A DNA stretch of 39,811 nucleotides from Thermoleophilia bacterium (GTDB taxonomy: Bacteria; Actinomycetota; Thermoleophilia; Gaiellales; Gaiellaceae): NCBI GenBank assembly GCA_025934995.1, contig JAICWC010000014.1, positions 1 through 39,811 of the forward strand, written 5' to 3'. The stretch's first letter is position 1; the number at the start of each line of letters is the position of its first letter. The translations under genes and the position numbers were made by a program. Of this stretch, positions 32,865 through 39,710 are shown in pieces. The notes under the pieces were generated by a model, which saw nothing but the letters and a program-made list of their open reading frames with translations, ran no database searches and had not been told where the DNA came from.

Positions 32865-33850
32865 GCCTCCAACCGTGCGGCTTCGTCGGCGACCTCCGCT
32901 TTTTGCGTGCGCGTCACCGGTGCGAGGTACTCGACCGCGACACGTGCGCTCTCGTCTGCCTTCCAGCGGGCGGCGACGGTTCCGTCGACGAGCACGGTCG
33001 GCGCGACGTCGCCGTTCCCGAGAATGACGGTCCTGCGCAGGTCGGCCGGCAGCAGTCGGCCGCTCTTCTCGAAGCCGAGGATCGCGTTGTCCCACTTCGG
33101 CAGGAAACGCACCGGCGCTCGAGTCTCCGCATCCGGTAGCGGCGCGCGGGGGACGTCGTACAGCGTGCGGCCGGCCTCGTCCCGATATGTCGGCAGCCCT
33201 TCGAGCGCACGCGCGAACCAGCCCATCGGCAGCAGCGACCAGGCATTGATGTCCTTCTTCGTCGCCGGGCCGAACGCGCGCAGGTAGCGGTGGACGAGCT
33301 GGGTCAGCGCCGCGTCGTACTCGAGCGCCGCCGGCTCGTCGGCGGCGTGGAAGAGCAGTGACGCGGTCGGCTTCCAGAGTGCGGTCTCGGGATGGTGGAG
33401 GAGATGCCCCTTGCGCTTGATCGCCCGGAAGGTGTGCTTCGGGTTCGGGTCGCCGAGCCAGGCGTATGCCTCGCCCTGCGTCAGCGGCGCCCGGGCCCGC
33501 GCCTCCTCGAGGAGCGTCAGCCCGCGCGCGAGGGCCGCGGGTCCGTAGCCGACATGCAGCTCCTTGAAGGCGTGCCAGAACATCGGGTAGTCGCGCTTGG
33601 TGACGAGGTGCAGCGTGCCGCGCATCACCGTCGGCCTGAGGACGTCGCCGCGCCGCAGCGCCCGCTCCAGCGTCTCGCGCCGGAATCCCTCGGTGCGCGT
33701 CCAGATGCCGACGTACGGCGCCGGTGCCCACTGCGCCTGCATGCCGACGACGCGCTCGATCACGGCGAGCGGCGACAGCGTCGTTCGTTCGAGCAGTAGC
33801 TGGCGCGCGAGCGTCGCCCGGTTGAGCTCGCGCGTGGTCAGTACTCGCAA
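32849..33850 (-). CDS. AlkZ-like winged-helix DNA glycosylase (copy 1 in operon order)
   Basis: 333-aa HTH_42 (YcaQ/AlkZ) family protein, paralogue of the following gene. Q38-A39-Q40 in GMQAQWAPAPYVG is the QxQ catalytic motif. Shared blocks include TVMRGTLHLVTKRDYP, RYLRAFGPATK, LPTYRDEAGRTLYDVPRAP and FLPKWDNAILG. TTG 33850 is chosen because GGTGGAG lies 8 nt before it and the N-terminus then aligns with the paralogue (RVLTTRELNRATLARQLLLE). It overlaps the metallophosphoesterase gene by 13 nt. Confidence 0.85.
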   Translation of the reverse strand: MRVLTTRELNRATLARQLLLERTTLSPLAVIERVVGMQAQWAPAPYVGIWTRTEGFRRETLERALRRGDVLRPTVMRGTLHLVTKRDYPMFWHAFKELHVGYGPAALARGLTLLEEARARAPLTQGEAYAWLGDPNPKHTFRAIKRKGHLLHHPETALWKPTASLLFHAADEPAALEYDAALTQLVHRYLRAFGPATKKDINAWSLLPMGWFARALEGLPTYRDEAGRTLYDVPRAPLPDAETRAPVRFLPKWDNAILGFEKSGRLLPADLRRTVILGNGDVAPTVLVDGTVAARWKADESARVAVEYLAPVTRTQKAEVADEAARLEAWLAS

Positions 33851-34446
33851 TGCCTGAACTCCACCGCGCCGTCGATGACGATCGCGAACTCGGCGTAGGG
33901 CATCTGCCGCCGCCCGTCGTACCGGTCGACGGCGAGCCCGACCGACCCGGGATTCACGTATTGCGCGTCCCCGAGGCGCGTCGTCCACTGGACGTGTGTG
34001 TGACCGCCGGCCAGCAGGTCGTAGCCCTCGATGCGCCAGGCCGAATCGTCCTCGGTCTCGGGGAAGAGGATGTCCTCGAAATTCCGAGGGGAGCCGTGAA
34101 AGGCGAGCAGCCCGTCGCGCTCGTAGACGGGGTGGAACGCACGGATCTGGTCGAGGTGCCGGTCCTCGAGTTGCGAGAGCGACCACTCCCGTCGCTCGAG
34201 CTGCTCGGCCGAGATCTCCTCGTTCGTGTCGGTCGGCACCTCGAGCAGGAAGTGGTCGGCGTTGCCGAGGATCACCGGCCAGCCGAGCTCCGCGAGCCGG
34301 TCGAGGACCGCCGCCGGGTGGTCGCCGCCCTGCGCGACGTCGCCGAGCACGACCGCGTCGTCGACGCCGAACCGTGCGAGCTCGCGGAGGACGGCGTCGA
34401 ACGCCTGCATGTTCCCGTGGATGTCCGAGAGGAGGGCGTACGGCAC
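33838..34446 (-). CDS. YfcE-like metallophosphoesterase
   Basis: 202-aa calcineurin-fold phosphoesterase. Metal motifs: SDIHGN at 7-12, GDVAQGGD, GNADHF (where GNHD/E is usual), FHGSP and GHTHVQW, then VNPGSVG. Similar proteins hydrolyse phosphodiesters or Ap4A-like nucleotides; the substrate here is unknown. GTG 34446 follows TAGCGT by 9 nt on the minus strand. It is the first gene of the five-gene minus-strand operon ending with the MFS transporter. Confidence 0.9.
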   Translation of the reverse strand: MPYALLSDIHGNMQAFDAVLRELARFGVDDAVVLGDVAQGGDHPAAVLDRLAELGWPVILGNADHFLLEVPTDTNEEISAEQLERREWSLSQLEDRHLDQIRAFHPVYERDGLLAFHGSPRNFEDILFPETEDDSAWRIEGYDLLAGGHTHVQWTTRLGDAQYVNPGSVGLAVDRYDGRRQMPYAEFAIVIDGAVEFRHCEY

Positions 34447-34454
34447 GACGCCAT

Positions 34455-34461
34455 TACGCTA
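34455..34461. promoter_or_regulatory. Shared bidirectional -10 heptamer (gltX / phosphoesterase operon)
   Basis: TACGCTA reads TACGCT on the plus strand (6 nt before gltX GTG 34467) and TAGCGT on the minus strand (9 nt before GTG 34446). Only 20 bp separate the two start codons. Confidence 0.6.
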
Positions 34462-34466
34462 TCCAC

Positions 34467-35717
34467 GTGAGCGTCGTCGTCCGCATGGCTCCGAGCCCGA
34501 CCGGTTTCCTGCACATCGGGAACGTCCGGACGTTCCTCTTCAACTGGCTGTTCGCCCGCCACGAGGGCGGCCAGATTCGCCTGCGGATCGAGAACACCGA
34601 CACGGCGCGGGAGGTCGCGGAGGCCACGGACTTCATCCAGGACTCGCTGCGGTGGCTCGGGATCGACTGGGACGGTGACGTTACGTTCCAGCTCGACCGC
34701 ATGGACGACTGCCGCCGGGTGGCGGAGGAGCTCGTCGCCGCCGGCAAGGCGTACGAGGACGAGGGCGCGATCCGCTTCCGCATGCCGGATGAGGGCGTCA
34801 CCGTCTGGGAAGACGTCGTCCGCGGCCGCGTCGAGGTCCCGAACGAGACGATCGAGGATCTCGTGCTCGTCCGCTCCGACGGCAGGCCGACGTACAACTT
34901 CGCGTCGCCGATGGAGGATGTCTGGGACGGCATCACCCATGTCGTCCGCGGCGCCGACCACATCTCGAACACGCCGAAGCAGATTCAGCTGATCCAGGCG
35001 GTCGGCGCCGACGTGCCGACGTACGCCCACTGCCCGGACGTGAACGGCACCGACGCCAAGAAGCTGTCGAAGCGGCACGGCGCGGTCGGCGTCGACGAGT
35101 TCCGAAACGCCGGGTACCTGCCCGAGGCGCTGATGAACTTCCTCGCCCTGCTCGGGTGGGCGCCCGACGGCGAGACGACGATCATGTCGCGCGAGGTGAT
35201 GGTCGAGCGGTTCGATCTCGCGCGCGTGAGCCCGAGCCCCGCGCAATTCGACTACGCGAAGCTCGACTGGATGAACGGCGTCTACCTCCGCGCGCTCACG
35301 CCGGACGAGTTCGCGCATGCGCTCGTTCTCTATCTCGGTGAGCAGGGGTACGAGTGGGATGCCCAGCTCGTGCGCGCGGCAGCGCCGCTCGTGCAGGAGA
35401 AGATCGCGAAGCTCGGCGAGTTTCCGGCGTTCGCGGGCTTCCTGTTCCACGACGTCGAGCCGCAGGAGCTCGACGGCGGGGTGGAGGTCGTCGACGCCGC
35501 GCGAGAGGCGCTCGCCCAGCTCGAGCCGTTCACGGCGGACTCGATCGAGGCGGCGCTCCGCCGGGTGCTCGAGCGGCTCGGACTGAAGCCGCGCCAGGGG
35601 TTCCAGCCGATCCGCATCGCGGTCACGGGATCGAAGGTCTCGCCGGGCCTGTTCGAGAGCATCGAGTTGCTCGGCCGCGAAAAGACGCTGGCGCGGCTCA
35701 GCGCGCGCGCTTCATAG
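34467..35717 (+). CDS. gltX: Glutamyl-tRNA synthetase, compact form
   Basis: Class I synthetase charging tRNA with glutamate. The HIGH-equivalent is HIGN in GFLHIGNVRTF (15-19 region) and the KMSKS-equivalent is KKLSKRHG. GADHISNTPKQIQLIQ and the FDYAKLDWMNGVYLR anticodon-side segment are typical. It is only 416 aa; between GKAYEDEG and AIRFRMP (about residue 100) some 50 residues that other bacterial GluRS carry are missing, including the region that holds a zinc site in E. coli. Whether it is discriminating or also charges tRNA-Gln cannot be told. Leaderless-type GTG start. Confidence 0.93.
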   Translation: MSVVVRMAPSPTGFLHIGNVRTFLFNWLFARHEGGQIRLRIENTDTAREVAEATDFIQDSLRWLGIDWDGDVTFQLDRMDDCRRVAEELVAAGKAYEDEGAIRFRMPDEGVTVWEDVVRGRVEVPNETIEDLVLVRSDGRPTYNFASPMEDVWDGITHVVRGADHISNTPKQIQLIQAVGADVPTYAHCPDVNGTDAKKLSKRHGAVGVDEFRNAGYLPEALMNFLALLGWAPDGETTIMSREVMVERFDLARVSPSPAQFDYAKLDWMNGVYLRALTPDEFAHALVLYLGEQGYEWDAQLVRAAAPLVQEKIAKLGEFPAFAGFLFHDVEPQELDGGVEVVDAAREALAQLEPFTADSIEAALRRVLERLGLKPRQGFQPIRIAVTGSKVSPGLFESIELLGREKTLARLSARAS

Positions 35718-35880
35718 GTAGGCGCTTCGGCGGCGCGAGCGGGTCGAGCGCGCGCTGGAACGCCAACCACGCGCGGCGCCTGAATTGCGCCGTCGGCAAC
35801 GGGACTCCCGCCGCCTCTGCCCTCGTAGCGTCCCCCCGGGCCACCACGAGCCGCCTCGTGCTGCCCTTGTCCATACCCAT
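35698..35880 (-). CDS. Possible small basic protein, convergent with gltX
   Basis: A 60-aa reading frame from ATG 35880 (or ATG 35874) on the minus strand fills most of the 223-nt gap between gltX and the receiver gene and overlaps the gltX 3' end by 20 nt. The product is Arg-rich (RRRAWLAFQRALDPLAPP) with no recognised domain. Codon third positions are GC-rich as in real genes, but that also arises by chance in this genome. The sequence before its start (35881-35900) is locally AT-rich, which could be a promoter. Low confidence. Confidence 0.35.
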   Translation of the reverse strand: MGMDKGSTRRLVVARGDATRAEAAGVPLPTAQFRRRAWLAFQRALDPLAPPKRLPMKRAR

Positions 35881-35924
35881 TTGTAATGAGTAAACGAATC
35901 CGGCGGGGGTCGGGTTACGCGCCG

Positions 35925-35930
35925 TAGTAT
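35925..35930 (+). promoter_or_regulatory. Candidate -10 box for the receiver gene
   Basis: TAGTAT lies 10 nt before the TTG start at 35941 and is the closest match to TATAAT among the leaderless-type boxes here. The preceding 45 nt are otherwise featureless apart from an AT-rich patch at 35881-35900. Confidence 0.4.
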
Positions 35931-35940
35931 CCGCGGCGGT

Positions 35941-36297
35941 TTGGGACCTGGGGGAGGAGCTGCCGTTCTCGTCGTCGACGACGAGCCGGCGATCCGGCTG
36001 CTGTGCCGGGTCAATCTCGAGCTCGAGGGCTACGCCGTCCTCGAGGCGTCCTCGCTCGAGGAAGCGCGCAGGCATCTCGAGGATCGCGAGCCGGCCGTCG
36101 TCCTACTCGACATGCGGGTCGGCGCCGACCGAGGAGAGGAGCTGCTCGACGAGCTGGACGACCGCTCCATTCCCGTGATCTTCATCAGCGGCTCGGCGGA
36201 GATCCAGCCGAGCCTCATGCGGCGGGCAGCGGCCTCACTCGGCAAGCCGTTCGCCATCGACGACCTGCTCGGCGCCGTGCGTTCAGCCGCCCGTTAG
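35941..36297 (+). CDS. Single-domain response regulator (receiver only)
   Basis: 118-aa CheY-like receiver without an output domain. Acidic pair D13-D14 in VVDDEP, phospho-acceptor D57 in LLDMRV, switch Ser83 in FISGS, and K102 in GKPF are all present, so it should be phosphorylatable. No histidine kinase is in the window. TTG 35941 is the only start that keeps the first beta strand complete. The TAG stop is the first half of TAGGCT, the putative -10 of the peptidase gene downstream. Confidence 0.88.
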   Translation: MGPGGGAAVLVVDDEPAIRLLCRVNLELEGYAVLEASSLEEARRHLEDREPAVVLLDMRVGADRGEELLDELDDRSIPVIFISGSAEIQPSLMRRAAASLGKPFAIDDLLGAVRSAAR

Positions 36298-36300
36298 GCT
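36295..36300 (+). promoter_or_regulatory. Candidate leaderless -10 box for the M3-like peptidase, on the receiver stop
   Basis: TAGGCT starts with the stop codon of the receiver gene and lies 7 nt before ATG 36308. It has the same sequence and layout as the murE box at 3479. Confidence 0.5.
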
Positions 36301-36307
36301 CAGAGCG

Positions 36308-37822
36308 ATGGCAAGCACTGCAGTCCTGAGCGCGGCGGAGTACGAAAAGCGGTTGCAGGAGTACGCGTACGAGCGCTCCGAAGAGGGACGCAGGGTCCGC
36401 GTCGGCGAGAAGGAGGTCTCCGAGCAGGCTGCGATCGTCGCGCGCTACCGCGACCTGTTCACGCGCGACCAGCTCGACGCGCTGCGCGAGGAGCAGAGCT
36501 CTTCGTCGGACGACGAGCGCGAGCGCTTGTACCGCTTGTGCAAGACATGCGAGTCGGGGGTCATCTCCACGGAGCTCGCGGAGCAGGAGGACGCGTTCGA
36601 GAACGCGATCCTGCAGGCGCGCGTCACGTTCCGCGGCGATGAGATGCCGTTGCGCTCGGCACAGGCACGGCTCGCCGTGCTCGATTCGTATGCCGACCGG
36701 GAGGAGCTCGGCGAGCTCGAGCGGACGGCATCGGCGGCGTTCAATCCCCGGCGCCGCGAGCTGCTCGAGGCACGCGAGCAACTGGACGCCGACGTCAGCG
36801 GCGAGCCCGATCCGATTGCGCGCAACGAAGAGGAGAAGGCGATCTCGCTGCGTGAGCTCGAGCGCGCGCTCGTCGCGGCTTCGCAGGCGACGACGGAGGC
36901 GTACGAGCGCCTGCGCGAGCGCTGGTTCGACCGCCTGCTCGGCCCCGAGCGCGAGCCTCGGCCGACGAACGCTCACGTCCACTACTTGCGCCGCGTCTCG
37001 CCGCTCGAGTCGACGTACACGAAAGACCAGGCGGTCGAGATCTGCCTGGCGACGACGCTCGCGCTGGGCTTCGACATGACGGCCATCGCGAACATCCATC
37101 TCGATCTCGAGGACCGGCCGCAAAAGAACCCGCGCGCATGCGTGATCGCCTCGAATCCGCCGGAGGTCGTGCACCTGATCACGCGTGCGCAGGGCGGCCT
37201 GTCGGACTATCAGGCTTTTCTCCACGAGGCCGGCCACGCACTCCATTACGCCGGCGTCGATCCGCAGCTGCCGTACACCTTCCGTTCGATCTCGCGCGAC
37301 CATGCGCTGACCGAGATCTACTCGTACATCTTCGAGGCCGTGACGCGCGAGCCGGGATGGCACGCGCAGTACTTCGGGCTGAGCGACGCGCAGGCGGCGG
37401 AGAACGCTGAGGTCACGCTTTTCCTCGAGGCGCTCCTCTATCGCCGGTACACCGCGAAGCTGCAGTACGAGCTCGGATTCTGGTCGGCTTTCGCCGACGA
37501 GCGGGGGACGTCCGCTCGCGACTACGCGCCCTTGCTCTCGGAGGCGACCGGTCTCAACTACGACGAGCGCAACTACCTCTCCGACATGGACGCCGGCTTC
37601 TATTCGGCGGACTATCTGCGCGCGTGGATCCGCGCCGCACAGCTGCGCGCGTATCTCGTGCGCGAGGTGGGTGACGACTGGTGGCGCTCGACCCGCACGG
37701 GCGAGCTCCTGCGTGATCTGTTCCGCGAGGGCACGCGTCCGACGAGCGAGGAGGTGGCCGCGCGGATCGGCTACGAGCCGCTCGACACCGCGCCGCTCGT
37801 CGCGGATCTGTCCGCCGCTTAG
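36308..37822 (+). CDS. M3-like zinc metallopeptidase (gluzincin)
   Basis: 504-aa cytoplasmic protein. The zinc motif HEAGH is at 306-310 in FLHEAGHALHYAG, and the third ligand is probably E336 in DHALTEIYSY, 26 residues further, as in M3 oligopeptidases. The N-terminal 230 residues are highly charged and helical. No signal peptide is present. Likely an oligoendopeptidase-type enzyme; substrate unknown. It is shorter than PepF or thimet oligopeptidases (about 600-680 aa). Its stop overlaps the stop of the convergent DUF1003 gene (TTAG read in both directions). Confidence 0.85.
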   Translation: MASTAVLSAAEYEKRLQEYAYERSEEGRRVRVGEKEVSEQAAIVARYRDLFTRDQLDALREEQSSSSDDERERLYRLCKTCESGVISTELAEQEDAFENAILQARVTFRGDEMPLRSAQARLAVLDSYADREELGELERTASAAFNPRRRELLEAREQLDADVSGEPDPIARNEEEKAISLRELERALVAASQATTEAYERLRERWFDRLLGPEREPRPTNAHVHYLRRVSPLESTYTKDQAVEICLATTLALGFDMTAIANIHLDLEDRPQKNPRACVIASNPPEVVHLITRAQGGLSDYQAFLHEAGHALHYAGVDPQLPYTFRSISRDHALTEIYSYIFEAVTREPGWHAQYFGLSDAQAAENAEVTLFLEALLYRRYTAKLQYELGFWSAFADERGTSARDYAPLLSEATGLNYDERNYLSDMDAGFYSADYLRAWIRAAQLRAYLVREVGDDWWRSTRTGELLRDLFREGTRPTSEEVAARIGYEPLDTAPLVADLSAA

Positions 37823-38274
37823 CGTTCTCGCTTCGTCAGCACGGCGTGCATCTCGCGCGTCAGCTTCGCGATTTGCTCGGTCAGCTCTTTGTCCTGCTGG
37901 GTCAGCGACGTGTTCGAGTTGAGCAGCTCGATGATCTCGCGCGTCTGCTTCTCCGCCGACTCCTCGAGAACCGTGTGGCGCTTGTCGATCAGGTCGCCGT
38001 GCTCCTTGTCGCGATCCGCCTGGCGCGTCTGGGCGAGCAGGATCAGCGGCGCGGCGTACGCGGCCTGCGTCGAGAACGCGAGGTTGAGGAGGATGAACGG
38101 ATACGGATCCCATTTGGACACGACCGCAATGGAGTTGAGGACGATCCAGATGACGACCACGACGGACTGCGCCACGATGTACTTCGGCGTGCCGAAGAAC
38201 CGTGCGAGCGATTCGGCCCGGCGGCCGAACGCGTCGTCACCGAAGGCGCCGCGGTGGCGGCGAGCCTGAGGCAT
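37819..38274 (-). CDS. DUF1003 family membrane protein
   Basis: 151 aa with two membrane helices (about 35-50 and 62-80) joined by the family signature WDPYPFILLNLAFSTQAAYAAPLIL, then a charged coiled coil (about 85-150). DUF1003 function is not established. ATG 38274 lies 7 nt after TAGCGT on the minus strand, whose TAG is the stop codon of the upstream yihY-like gene. It is probably expressed both from that box and by read-through. Confidence 0.88.
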   Translation of the reverse strand: MPQARRHRGAFGDDAFGRRAESLARFFGTPKYIVAQSVVVVIWIVLNSIAVVSKWDPYPFILLNLAFSTQAAYAAPLILLAQTRQADRDKEHGDLIDKRHTVLEESAEKQTREIIELLNSNTSLTQQDKELTEQIAKLTREMHAVLTKRER

Positions 38275-38281
38275 GCGAGTG

Positions 38282-38287
38282 ACGCTA
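38282..38287 (-). promoter_or_regulatory. Candidate leaderless -10 box for DUF1003, on the YihY stop
   Basis: TAGCGT on the minus strand begins with the YihY stop codon and lies 7 nt before ATG 38274. No Shine-Dalgarno is present. Third example of a -10 box built from a TAG stop in this window. Confidence 0.5.
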
Positions 38288-39148
38288 GAGGACGTCTCGG
38301 ACGATCTCGAGGATGCCGCGTTCCTCGTCGCCCTGCACGTCCTGTCGCAACTGCTCGTCGAGCTCGATCCCGACCATGAGCACGATCGCGCCGACGTAGA
38401 AATACGTCGTGAAGAGGTAGACGGCCGTCAACGAACCGACTGCGCTCTTGTAGCTCGCGACGGAGCGGACGTACCACGAGAAGATCAACGACTGCACGAT
38501 CCAGAGGACGACGACGAGCGCGGCGCCGCCCGACGCCCAGCGCTTCGAGCGCGATTCGGCCGGCGCGAAGCGGACGAGTGCGCCGAACGCCGCCGTCAGC
38601 AGTGCGACCGTGGCGAGCCAGCGCGCGATCGAGAACGGGATGCCCCAGCTGCCGTGCACTGCGTGGCGAAGGCCGAGCGTGAGCAGCGACGCGCCGATCA
38701 GTGCTGCGGTGACGAGGATCGCGATTCCGATCGAGAGCGGGAAGCGGATGTACCACGGCCGCTCGTCCTTCGAGCCGTAGATCTTCGAGATCGCGCTCAT
38801 GCACGCGCGCACGGTCCCGGACACCTCCCAGATCGCGAGCGCGGACGCGAACGCGATCAGTCCGACAGAGCTGCTCGAGAAGACCTTGTGCACGGTCGCC
38901 TGGATGCCGCGGAACACCGCCGACAGGACCTTCGGCTGGATCTGCGGGGCGATCTGCTTCGTCCACACGTGCTCGTTTCCGGTCTCGCCGAGGATCGCGA
39001 TGCCGAGGAGCGCGACGGCGACGCTCGCGACGAAGGCCTGCAACGCGATCGCCGCCGCCGAGGTCAGCAGCTCGTGCTCGTCGAAGAGATCGACCCAGAG
39101 GGCGACGAGGTCCTTCAGGCCTTTCTTCGTCCGGCGTGCGCGGGCCAC
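38285..39148 (-). CDS. YihY/BrkB family inner-membrane protein
   Basis: 287 aa with six predicted membrane helices. Family features: HELLTSAAAIALQAFVASVA at the N-terminus (the usual start of the domain), VSGTVRACMSAISKIYG, the central WGIPFSIARW, and YKSAVGSLTAVYLFTTYFY near the end. Once annotated as ribonuclease BN by error; actual function is unknown. GTG 39148 is chosen as the start nearest the domain. A 9-bp direct repeat lies at the start codon and just upstream. Confidence 0.88.
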   Translation of the reverse strand: MARARRTKKGLKDLVALWVDLFDEHELLTSAAAIALQAFVASVAVALLGIAILGETGNEHVWTKQIAPQIQPKVLSAVFRGIQATVHKVFSSSSVGLIAFASALAIWEVSGTVRACMSAISKIYGSKDERPWYIRFPLSIGIAILVTAALIGASLLTLGLRHAVHGSWGIPFSIARWLATVALLTAAFGALVRFAPAESRSKRWASGGAALVVVLWIVQSLIFSWYVRSVASYKSAVGSLTAVYLFTTYFYVGAIVLMVGIELDEQLRQDVQGDEERGILEIVRDVL

Positions 39149-39170
39149 CGGTTGACGGTTTCACCGGTTG
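39146..39170. repeat. Direct repeat CACCGGTTG x2 at the YihY 5' end
   Basis: CACCGGTTG occurs at 39146-39154 and 39162-39170, 16 bp apart, overlapping the YihY start codon and lying in the gap shared with the divergent membrane-protein gene. Each copy contains the palindrome ACCGGT. It could be an operator, but chance is not excluded. Confidence 0.3.
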
Positions 39171-39201
39171 TCCAAATAGGAATCACGCCCGCGAGGGGGG
39201 T

Positions 39202-39276
39202 ATGAACCTAGACGCAAGCGCGGGTACTGCCTATCGGTTCCGAGAGATGATCCCTGGATGCTCACGGCTCAGGTGA
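39202..39276 (+). CDS. Possible 24-aa leader peptide overlapping the next gene
   Basis: ATG 39202 is preceded by GAGGGGGG, one of the few purine-rich ribosome-site-like sequences here. It encodes 24 residues (starting MNLDASAGTAYRF) and stops at 39276, 19 nt inside the following gene in a different frame. A weak promoter (TTGACG 39152, TAGGAA near 39177) would give a transcript starting just before it. It may couple or gate translation of the membrane protein; it could also be fortuitous. Confidence 0.3.
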   Translation: MNLDASAGTAYRFREMIPGCSRLR

Positions 39277-39602
39277 TCGGTCTCGCGGCGGCGGTCGGCG
39301 GCGCACTGCTGGCGCTGTGGGCGCTCGCGCGCTATCGCGACTTCGGCCCGCAGACCATTCGCTCGTCCCTCCTCGCCGTCGCGGCGAGCCTCCTCCTCCT
39401 GCAGGGGGCCGGCCCGGCGATGGGTTGGGCGGTTCACTCGATGAACCCAGCGGTGGCACTCCTGGCGATAGCCGTCCCGATGTTCACCTTCGCATTCTGG
39501 AGCGGCGGCGTCCTGCTGCGCGCCGCACTCAACGGCACATCCGGGGGCTTCCGGGTCCGGGCACGCGAACGAGCACGCGCGCGCAACGAGCGCCGCCGCT
39601 GA
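39258..39602 (+). CDS. Small membrane protein of unknown function
   Basis: 114 aa with three hydrophobic segments (about 4-24, 34-52 and 62-86) and a very basic C-terminal tail (FRVRARERARARNERRR), which predicts a cytoplasmic C-terminus that could bind RNA, DNA or phospholipid. No family recognised. ATG 39258 has only weak ribosome-site sequence of its own; an upstream mini-ORF overlaps its start. It is divergent from YihY and followed by the structured RNA near the right edge. Confidence 0.7.
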   Translation: MLTAQVIGLAAAVGGALLALWALARYRDFGPQTIRSSLLAVAASLLLLQGAGPAMGWAVHSMNPAVALLAIAVPMFTFAFWSGGVLLRAALNGTSGGFRVRARERARARNERRR

Positions 39603-39618
39603 TCCGCGGCCTGCCGTT

Positions 39619-39698
39619 TCGCCGAAGGGGACGAGCAATACCCGTTTGGGGGACGCGCAGAGCCTCGGCCTGACACATGTCTAGGCCCACTGCGGCGA
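39619..39698 (+). ncRNA. c-di-GMP-I (GEMM)-like riboswitch candidate
   Basis: A closing helix pairs TCGCCG (39619-39624) with CGGCGA (39693-39698). Inside, GAGCAATACC (39633-39642) and GGGACGC..AGAGCC (39650-39664) flank a short CCC/GGG hairpin, like the GGCAAACC...GGGACGCAAAGCC core of GEMM-I. A second hairpin follows (39667-39674 with 39679-39687, one bulge), then TGCGG, equivalent to the 3' GC(G) that contacts ligand. TAGGAG (39699-39704) abuts the closing helix, so translation control is plausible. Deviations: a GTTT instead of GNRA loop and small insertions. Structured RNA is fairly sure; the ligand class is less so. Confidence 0.6.
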
Positions 39699-39710
39699 TA
39701 GGAGTTCGAT

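Noticed and set aside
35718-35940. tRNA or other small RNA gene in the longest gene-poor gap
   Set aside because: No cloverleaf or strong hairpin was found; only a doubtful minus-strand small frame and a -10-like box.
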